Of a stretch of DNA of 64,000 nt, positions 58,447 to 64,000 are shown one piece after another. Source of the stretch: CSP1-4 sp963777975 (GTDB lineage: Bacteria > Chloroflexota > Limnocylindria > Limnocylindrales > CSP1-4); assembly GCA_963777975.1 (NCBI GenBank), contig CAVZSO010000003.1:124001-188000 (forward strand), read 5' to 3'. The translations under genes were made by a program, and so were the position numbers. The notes under the pieces are model-generated. The model was not told the DNA's origin. It was given only the letters and a program-made list of their open reading frames with translations, and made no database searches. Position 1 is the stretch's first letter. Each line of letters starts with the position of its first letter.

Positions 58447-59592
58447 ATGATGAGCCAGATGTCGGGGCGGGACAGGCGCTGGCTGAGCGCGCTGCTGGTG
58501 CTCGGCACGCTGACCGTGGCGCTGATCCTCATCGATCAGATCGCCGGCGTGCTGACCTACTTCAGCGACATCATCCTCATCTTCTTCCTGGCCTGGCTGC
58601 TCGCATTCATCCTGGCGCCGGTGCCGGATGCCGCTCACCGCTGGGCACCGCGCCTGCCGCGTCTGATCGTCGTCGTCATCACCTATCTGGCCCTGCTGCT
58701 CGGCCTCTTCCTCCTGACGCTCTTCACGGCGCAGGTCCTCGCGAGCTCCATCACGTCGTTCGTCGAGAGCCTGCCACAGCTCATCGACAACCTGCCCGGC
58801 TTGCTCGCGCCGTGGCAGGGCTTCCTCGACCAGTTCGGATTGCGTATCGACCTCGAGGCGACGGCCCAGGCGATCCTGGCCGCGGCCGGCAACCTGGGAG
58901 GGACGATCGTCCAGCCGCTGACCGACATCGCGCTCGCCAGCATCGGGGTGCTGGGCAACCTGATCCTGGTGCTCATCTTCTCGCTCTACATCGTGGTCGA
59001 CCGCGACAACATGCTCGACTTCTCGCAGCGCCTCGTGCCCGAGCGCTACATCGAGGAGTTCCGCCTGCTGCGCGTCAGCGTGGCCCGCTCCTTCGGTGGC
59101 TTCCTGCGCGGCCAGGCCATCCTGGGGCTGATCTACTTCTTCGTCGCGCTGGCCTGCCAGCTCGTGCTCGGCCTCCAATACACAGCCGCGTCAGCGGTCC
59201 TCTCTGGTGCGCTCATGGCCATCCCGTTCTTCGGGCCGTTCGTTGCCTGGATGCCGCCCGTCATCGTGGCCGCGCTGACGGCGCCGGACCAGGTCGTGCC
59301 GGCCATCCTGATCATGGTCATCGGCATGCTGCTCGAGCTGAACCTCGTGCAGCCGCGCGTCATGTCGGGCACGGTCGGGATCAGCCCGCTGGTGGTCCTC
59401 GCCTCGGTCATCATCGGCATCAAGATCGCGGGCCTGGCCGGCGCCGTGTTCGCCGTGCCCATCGCCGCCGTGCTCTCGAGCTTCTTCTTCTTCTACCTCG
59501 ACCGCTACCGCCCCAAGCCGAGCGGGGTCCCGGCGACCGACGCAACGCCGGCCGTCGACGCCGATCCTGCCCGGGCGCCCACCAGCGGCTGA
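58447..59592 (+). CDS. AI-2E family (PerM-like) membrane transporter
   Basis: The 381 residues have about eight helices in the PerM/TqsA arrangement: an N-terminal pair (FSDIILIFFLAWLLAFILAP), a central soluble region with LPQLIDNLPGLLAPWQGFLD, and later ALMAIPFFGPFVAWMPPVIV plus LNLVQPRVMSGTVGISPLVV. The PxxxG/PxV pattern of the last loop is the family signature. Members include TqsA and Na+/H+ antiporters, so the substrate is open. The ATG at 58447 is preceded by TAGACT. Confidence 0.9.
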   Translation: MMSQMSGRDRRWLSALLVLGTLTVALILIDQIAGVLTYFSDIILIFFLAWLLAFILAPVPDAAHRWAPRLPRLIVVVITYLALLLGLFLLTLFTAQVLASSITSFVESLPQLIDNLPGLLAPWQGFLDQFGLRIDLEATAQAILAAAGNLGGTIVQPLTDIALASIGVLGNLILVLIFSLYIVVDRDNMLDFSQRLVPERYIEEFRLLRVSVARSFGGFLRGQAILGLIYFFVALACQLVLGLQYTAASAVLSGALMAIPFFGPFVAWMPPVIVAALTAPDQVVPAILIMVIGMLLELNLVQPRVMSGTVGISPLVVLASVIIGIKIAGLAGAVFAVPIAAVLSSFFFFYLDRYRPKPSGVPATDATPAVDADPARAPTSG

Positions 59593-59647
59593 GGTACAGC
59601 GCGACGATCCACCGACCCTGGGCCGGCCGCTGGTCGCCGGACCCGGC

Positions 59648-59692
59648 GCCGAGCGGGCCCTACGACCGGCAGCCGAGCGGCCTTACGACCGC
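59648..59692. repeat. Imperfect 20/21-base direct repeat at a gene end
   Basis: GCCGAGCGGGCCCTACGACCG (59648-59668) and GCCGAGCGGCCTTACGACCG (59673-59692) are near-identical. The second copy contains the stop codon of the FAD oxidoreductase gene. It is probably a small local duplication. Confidence 0.5.
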
Positions 59693-61287
59693 CGCTTCCG
59701 GAGATCCGCGATGATCTCGCGAGCAGCGTTCTGGCCCGGCCCGCCCGTCACGCCGCCACCGGGATGGGCGCCGGAGCTGCATAGATAGAGGCCGTCGACC
59801 GGTAGCCGATAGCGCGCGTGGCCGAAGAGCGGCCGCCACAGGAAGAACGAATCGAGGGTCGGCTCGGCATGCAGCGGGTGACCGCCGCTGAGACCGAAGT
59901 CGCGCTCGAGGTCGAGCGGTGTCAGGACCTGGCGCGCCGTGACCAGCCCGCCGATGCCGGGCGCCACCGACTCCAGGACCTCCATGACCTGGCTGCCGAG
60001 CGCCTCTCGAGCGTCGTCCCAACCGCCTTCGCGCAGCTGGTATGGCGCGTACTGGGCGATGACGCTCATGACCTGGGTCCCGTCGGGTGCGCCATCGACC
60101 AGGCTCGGATCGACGAGCGAGGGGATGGTCGCTTCGATGATCGGCGTCTCCGAGGGGCGCCCGTACTTGGCAGCGTCGAAGGCCCGCTCGATAGCATCGA
60201 TGCCGGGAGCGACGACGATCCGGCCCCGGAGCCGGCGCGGGTCATCCTCGGCAGCCGGAAAGGTCGGCGTCCCGGCGAGGACCAGGTTGACCTTCGCCAC
60301 GACCCCCGGCTGCCGGATGTTGCCGGCTCGCCAGCGCATCGACGGCCCCACCGTGACGGGATCGACGAGCTCGACGAGGGTCCGCCTGGCGTCGGTGCCA
60401 GAGACCACCGCACGGGCCTCGATGGCCTCGCCGGAGGTCAGCACGACGCCCGTCGCGCGACCATCGACCGTGCTGATGGACGTGACCTCGGCCTCGGTTC
60501 GGATCTCGACGCCGAACGAGCGTGCCGCCGCCGCCAGCGCGTCCGCCAGGGCGCCAGGGCCACCGCGTGCGTAGAGCGTCTCGCCAGCCGCGCCCCCTTC
60601 GTTGCCGGCGCTGTCAGTGAGCAGGACCGCCGTCGAGCCACCCGACCAGGGACCGAGGTGCGCGTAGCGGACGCCGCGCCAGGCGATGGCCGCCTGCAGC
60701 GCATCGGTCTCGAATGCCTCGGCCACGAAGTCGGCGACGGCCATCGGCAGGACCCGAAGGAGCGTCCGAGCGTCGAGCTTGCCCAGACCGCGGTACGTCC
60801 GCCCGAGCTTGAGGCCGGCCAGCGCATCACCGAAGCCCGGGCTGGTGATGTCGGGCGGCGTTTCCTCGCCCAGCTCGGCCAGGAAATGGCCGAGCGCGCG
60901 GACCTGCCGCTCGAAGGCCGGGTAGGCCTGGGCATCCTTCGCCGAGCGTCGCTCGAGACCCTCCACCGTCGCCGCCACGTCGCCGAAGAGCGTCACCGCC
61001 GAGCCATCCGGCGAGGGTGCGAAGACACGCACGATGGGCGACAGGAACGACAGGCCATGGGCCCTCAGGTCGAGGTCGCGGACGACGGAAGGCCGCAGGC
61101 GGCCGATGGTGTGGGCCAGCGTCGGGACACGAGCGCCCGGCGCCAGCTCGCTGGTGTCGACGGCGCCGCCGACGCGGTCGCGCCGCTCGACGACGAGCGT
61201 GCGCAGGCCGGCCTTGCCCAGGTACGCGGCGCTGACGAGGCCGTTGTGACCTCCGCCGACGATGACGGCGTCGTAGCGCGCGCTCAT
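59683..61287 (-). CDS. FAD-dependent oxidoreductase, phytoene-desaturase/PYROXD2-like (copy 1)
   Basis: The 534 residues start with the FAD-binding Rossmann loop YDAVIVGGGHNGLVSAAYLG and VVERRDRVGGAV. A C-terminal FAD contact follows (LYLCSSGAHPGGGVTGGPG). The overall plan is that of CrtI-type flavoenzymes and of PYROXD2. No carotenoid gene is near, so a carotenoid role is not supported. It is coupled to a paralogue upstream (two bases between stop and ATG 61287). Substrate is unknown. Confidence 0.87.
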   Translation of the reverse strand: MSARYDAVIVGGGHNGLVSAAYLGKAGLRTLVVERRDRVGGAVDTSELAPGARVPTLAHTIGRLRPSVVRDLDLRAHGLSFLSPIVRVFAPSPDGSAVTLFGDVAATVEGLERRSAKDAQAYPAFERQVRALGHFLAELGEETPPDITSPGFGDALAGLKLGRTYRGLGKLDARTLLRVLPMAVADFVAEAFETDALQAAIAWRGVRYAHLGPWSGGSTAVLLTDSAGNEGGAAGETLYARGGPGALADALAAAARSFGVEIRTEAEVTSISTVDGRATGVVLTSGEAIEARAVVSGTDARRTLVELVDPVTVGPSMRWRAGNIRQPGVVAKVNLVLAGTPTFPAAEDDPRRLRGRIVVAPGIDAIERAFDAAKYGRPSETPIIEATIPSLVDPSLVDGAPDGTQVMSVIAQYAPYQLREGGWDDAREALGSQVMEVLESVAPGIGGLVTARQVLTPLDLERDFGLSGGHPLHAEPTLDSFFLWRPLFGHARYRLPVDGLYLCSSGAHPGGGVTGGPGQNAAREIIADLRKRRS

Positions 61288-61288
61288 C

Positions 61289-62884
61289 TCAGGCCACCTT
61301 CCGGCCGCGTGATCGAAGCAGCTCGAGGGCGGCCAGGCGCCCGTTGGCGCCCATGATGCCGCCGCCGGGATGGGTCGACGAGCCGCACAACCAGAGGTCC
61401 TTGATGGGCGTCCGGAAGCGCGCGTAGCCGGGCACGGGGCGGCTGAAGAAGAGCTGCTCGAGGGACAGCTCACCCTGGAAGATGTTGCCCTCGGTGAGGC
61501 CCGTGATGCGCTCGATGTCGAGCGGCGTGTGGACCTGGCGGCCGATGATGATGTCGCGGATGTTCGGGGCCCGCTCGGCGATGGTGTCGATGACCGCGTC
61601 GCCGAAGGCTTCGCGCTGGTCGTCCCACGTGCCGAGGCTGGGATCGAGCTTGTACGGGGCGTACTGGACGAAGCAGCTGATGACGTGCTTGCCCGGCGGC
61701 GCCATGGTCGGATCGACGAGGGTCGGGATGATCATGTCGATGTAGGGATGCTGGCTGAAGCGGCCGTACTTGGCGTCGTCATAGGCGCGTTCCATGTACT
61801 CGACCGAGGGGCTGAAGCTGATGGCACCGCGCAGGTGCTCGCCCTCACCCGGCAGGCAGGTGAAGTCGGGCAGCCGGTCGACGGCGAGGTTGACCTTGCC
61901 CGACGAGCCACGGAACTTGAAGCGCTTGACCTCGGCCTCGAACTCGGGCGTCAGCGTGCCCGGCTCCAGGAGCTGCAGGAACGTGCGCCGGACGTCGGTC
62001 GAGGCGAGCACGGCCGAGGCGGCGATCTCCTCGCCACTCTCGAGGACGACGCCGGTGGCTCGACCGCCCTTGGTCAGGATGCGCGCGACCGGTGCCTCCG
62101 TGCGGATCTCCGCGCCCAGCGAGCGCGCGGCGGAGGCGACGGCCTGGCTCACGCCGCCGGTGCCACCCTTGGGGATCCCCCAGGCACGAAAAGCGCCGTC
62201 GATCTCGCCCATGTAGTGGTGCAGCAGGACGTAGGCCGTGCCCGGTGACTTGACGCCGAGGTAGGTCCCGATGATGCCCGAGGCCGACATCGTGGCCTTC
62301 AGCGGATCCGTCTCGAACCACTGGTCGAGGAAGTCGCTGGCGCTCATCGTCATGAGCTGCACGAAGACCGCCTGCTGGCGCTCGGGCAGCTGCTGGAACG
62401 CGCGCGCCAGGCCAGCCAGGGGCAGGAACTCGCGCGGGTCGCGACCGGTCGGGTCGGGCGGCACGATGCCCAGGATGGGCTTGATGAACTTGGCCATCTC
62501 GACCATCAGCTGGCCGTACTCCTCGTACGCCTCGGCGTCCGAGGCGCTCCAGCGGCGGAGCTCGCGCATCGTCCGGCCGTGGTCGTTGACCCGCCACAGG
62601 TAGTCGCCGTCGAGCGGCGTGAAGGTGCCATCGAGGGGCAGGATGTCGAGCCCGTGCTGCGGCAGGCGCAGATCGCGGATGATCTCGGGCCGCAAGAGGG
62701 AAACGACGTAGGAGAACGCGCTGAAGCGGAAGCCGGGCACGATCTCCTCGGTCACCGCCGCGCCGCCGAGCACGTGACGCGACTCGAGCACGAGGGTCTT
62801 CATGCCAGCGCGGGCGAGGTAGGCCGCGCTGATCAACCCGTTGTGGCCGCCGCCGATGATGACCGCGTCGTAGCGCTCGGCCAC
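61289..62884 (-). CDS. FAD-dependent oxidoreductase, phytoene-desaturase/PYROXD2-like (copy 2)
   Basis: Paralogue of the next gene with the same plan: RYDAVIIGGGHNGLISAAYL, VLESRHVLGGAAVTEEIVPG, a middle substrate domain and LWLCGSSTHPGGGIMGANG. It has 531 residues. The two are clearly related along their length but differ in the middle, so they probably form a pair with different substrates or a heterodimer. It starts at GTG 62884 with GGAGG five bases upstream. Confidence 0.87.
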   Translation of the reverse strand: MAERYDAVIIGGGHNGLISAAYLARAGMKTLVLESRHVLGGAAVTEEIVPGFRFSAFSYVVSLLRPEIIRDLRLPQHGLDILPLDGTFTPLDGDYLWRVNDHGRTMRELRRWSASDAEAYEEYGQLMVEMAKFIKPILGIVPPDPTGRDPREFLPLAGLARAFQQLPERQQAVFVQLMTMSASDFLDQWFETDPLKATMSASGIIGTYLGVKSPGTAYVLLHHYMGEIDGAFRAWGIPKGGTGGVSQAVASAARSLGAEIRTEAPVARILTKGGRATGVVLESGEEIAASAVLASTDVRRTFLQLLEPGTLTPEFEAEVKRFKFRGSSGKVNLAVDRLPDFTCLPGEGEHLRGAISFSPSVEYMERAYDDAKYGRFSQHPYIDMIIPTLVDPTMAPPGKHVISCFVQYAPYKLDPSLGTWDDQREAFGDAVIDTIAERAPNIRDIIIGRQVHTPLDIERITGLTEGNIFQGELSLEQLFFSRPVPGYARFRTPIKDLWLCGSSTHPGGGIMGANGRLAALELLRSRGRKVA

Positions 62885-62976
62885 GTGGTCCTCCGGACTA
62901 TCCAGACTGCATACGATTCATGCAAGTCTAGCCGACCGGCGACGGTCCCCGCCGGTGCCAGCGGGTGGCGGATGCT

Positions 62977-64000
62977 TCAGGCGGCGCTCGTGCTGATGAC
63001 GGTCGGACGGCGCTTGCGAGCCGGTCGCCGGCCATCGGTCAGCGGCACCGGCGAGGCTTCGGCGCGCCCCCGATCGCGGCCGGCGGCGACCCGGATATCG
63101 AGCTCGGCGAGCTCGGTGTCGGCGACAGGGTGCGCGAAGTAGAAGCCCTGTCCATAGGTGCAGCCAAGGACGCGCATACGGGCCGCCTGTTCGGCGGTCT
63201 CGATGCCTTCGGCGACCGTCTGGATGCCGAGCGAGCGGCCCATGGCGACGATGGCACCGGCCAGGGCGGCCGACTTCGAGTCGCCGTCGGCGATCTCCAC
63301 GAACTCGCTGGCGATCTTGAGGATGTCGACTGGGAACTGTCGAAGGTGGCTGAGCGAGAAGTAGCCGGTGCCGAAGTCGTCGATGACGACCTGGACGCCG
63401 AGGCCACGGAGCGACTCGAGCGTCTCGATGGTCGACGGGGTCGCCTTGAGGAGCGCCGTCTCGGTGATCTCCAGCTTCAGTCGGCCGGCTTCGAGGCCCG
63501 CGTCCGTGAGCGCTTCTTCGACCGCCTCGACGAAACCGGGCTGCTGGATCTCGCGCGCGGAGACGTTGACGCACAGGAAGACCGCGCGTCGCTCGGGTCC
63601 CCAGCCAGCGGCCTTGCGACAGGCCTCTCGCAGGACCCAGCGGCCGATGGGCAGGATGGCGCCGTTCTCCTCGGCCAGCTCGATGAACTCGCCGGGCGAG
63701 ACGAGCCCGCGCTCCGGATGCTGCCAGCGGACAAGGGCCTCGACACCGGCGAGACGGCGGGAGTCGAGGCGGACGATGGGCTGATAGACGACCCGCAGCT
63801 GCTCCAGCTCGACGGCCCGCTGGAGCTGCGCGCCGAGCTCGTGGCGCTCGCGGATGACGGCGTGCATGCCAGGATCGAAGACGGCGAAGCCGGCCTTGCC
63901 GTTGGCCTTGGCGAGGTACATCGCGACGTCGGCGTTGCGGACGACATCGACCGCACTCTCACCGGCATCGCGCGCGCTGGCGATGCCGATGCTGGCGGAG
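62977..64000 (-). CDS. GGDEF-remnant / EAL phosphodiesterase (5' end beyond window)
   Basis: The visible part begins in a GGDEF domain tail (SASIGIASARDAGESAVDVV, NADVAMYLAKANGK). An EAL domain follows: GVEALVRWQHPERG, VNVSAREIQQ, LEITETALL, DDFGTGYFSLSHLR and AEGIETAEQA. The catalytic glutamates and the DDFGTG loop are present. The usual LKIDRSF reads LKIASEF, so one metal-loop aspartate is lost. c-di-GMP hydrolysis is likely but may be reduced. It ends in a basic tail. The N-terminal sensor and the GGDEF core are outside the window. Confidence 0.88.
   Translation of the reverse strand, partial: SASIGIASARDAGESAVDVVRNADVAMYLAKANGKAGFAVFDPGMHAVIRERHELGAQLQRAVELEQLRVVYQPIVRLDSRRLAGVEALVRWQHPERGLVSPGEFIELAEENGAILPIGRWVLREACRKAAGWGPERRAVFLCVNVSAREIQQPGFVEAVEEALTDAGLEAGRLKLEITETALLKATPSTIETLESLRGLGVQVVIDDFGTGYFSLSHLRQFPVDILKIASEFVEIADGDSKSAALAGAIVAMGRSLGIQTVAEGIETAEQAARMRVLGCTYGQGFYFAHPVADTELAELDIRVAAGRDRGRAEASPVPLTDGRRPARKRRPTVISTSAA

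Overview
The window is a gene-dense, high-GC bacterial chromosome segment with 54 complete or frame-broken protein genes and two that run off the ends. GTG starts are frequent, and many genes overlap by 1-4 bases (ATGA, TGATG). No rRNA, tRNA, CRISPR array, insertion sequence or phage gene was recognised. The gene set (CpaE-like ATPase, fatty-acid and acetyl-CoA carboxylase operon without outer-membrane genes, DUF885, AI-2E and MscS proteins, many start codons directly preceded by a TANNNT box) suggests a GC-rich monoderm-type lineage. A Chloroflexota member of the Limnocylindria/Ellin6529 type is my best guess. That placement is an inference and could not be checked here.

Layout. 1-3.0 kb: ClpP-like 5' end, then a cassette of a ferric-reductase-like haem membrane protein, two small envelope proteins and ApbE. 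3.1-7.7 kb: MFS exporter, ThyX, purine nucleoside phosphorylase, a 0.5 kb gap with a cluster of DnaA-box-like 9-mers, and MoaA. 8-13.6 kb: coiled-coil protein plus CpaE-like ATPase, an unknown protein and acetyl-CoA synthetase. 13.9-18.9 kb: HdeD-like, MscS, a class III aminotransferase (glutamate-1-semialdehyde-aminomutase-like) and a DUF885 peptidase-like protein. 18.8-21.7 kb: a two-gene module of a DNA-methylase-like protein and a PD-(D/E)XK-like protein. 21.7-26.8 kb: TPR protein, membrane protein, PolX and a diguanylate cyclase. 26.9-32.5 kb: an ABC importer with two paralogous binding proteins, two permeases and an ATPase. 32.5-38.5 kb: a second diguanylate cyclase, a PRC/MgtE_N/CBS protein coupled to a divergent Nramp-like transporter, and an MBL-rhodanese protein. 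38.5-53.2 kb: a continuous minus-strand run thrC-thrB-lysC-birA-ECF sigma-membrane protein-accD-accA-BCCP-like-accC-fabZ-phosphoesterase-fabF-accB-fabH-fabG. 53.3-64 kb: S9 peptidase, HD hydrolase, homoserine dehydrogenase, TrpRS, AI-2E family protein, two FAD oxidoreductases and an EAL protein cut by the window end.

How the genes work together. The 38.5-53.2 kb run makes and elongates malonyl units: BirA biotinylates AccB, AccC/AccB/AccA/AccD make malonyl-CoA, and FabH/FabF/FabG/FabZ condense, reduce and dehydrate. FabD, ACP and enoyl reductase are not here. It is headed by threonine-pathway genes (lysC, thrB, thrC, with hom 3 kb away) and by a possible sigma/anti-sigma pair. Three c-di-GMP genes (two GGDEF, one EAL) are scattered through the window.

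Two window-wide signals deserve attention. First, 22 reading-frame breaks split otherwise recognisable genes. Twenty-one are repaired by removing one base, usually in a short G/C run, and 12 of them lie in the ABC transporter operon. This looks like an insertion-biased sequence or assembly error more than gene decay. Second, at least 12 genes have a TANNNT hexamer (mostly TAGACT) 6-8 bases before the start codon, the arrangement expected for leaderless transcripts.
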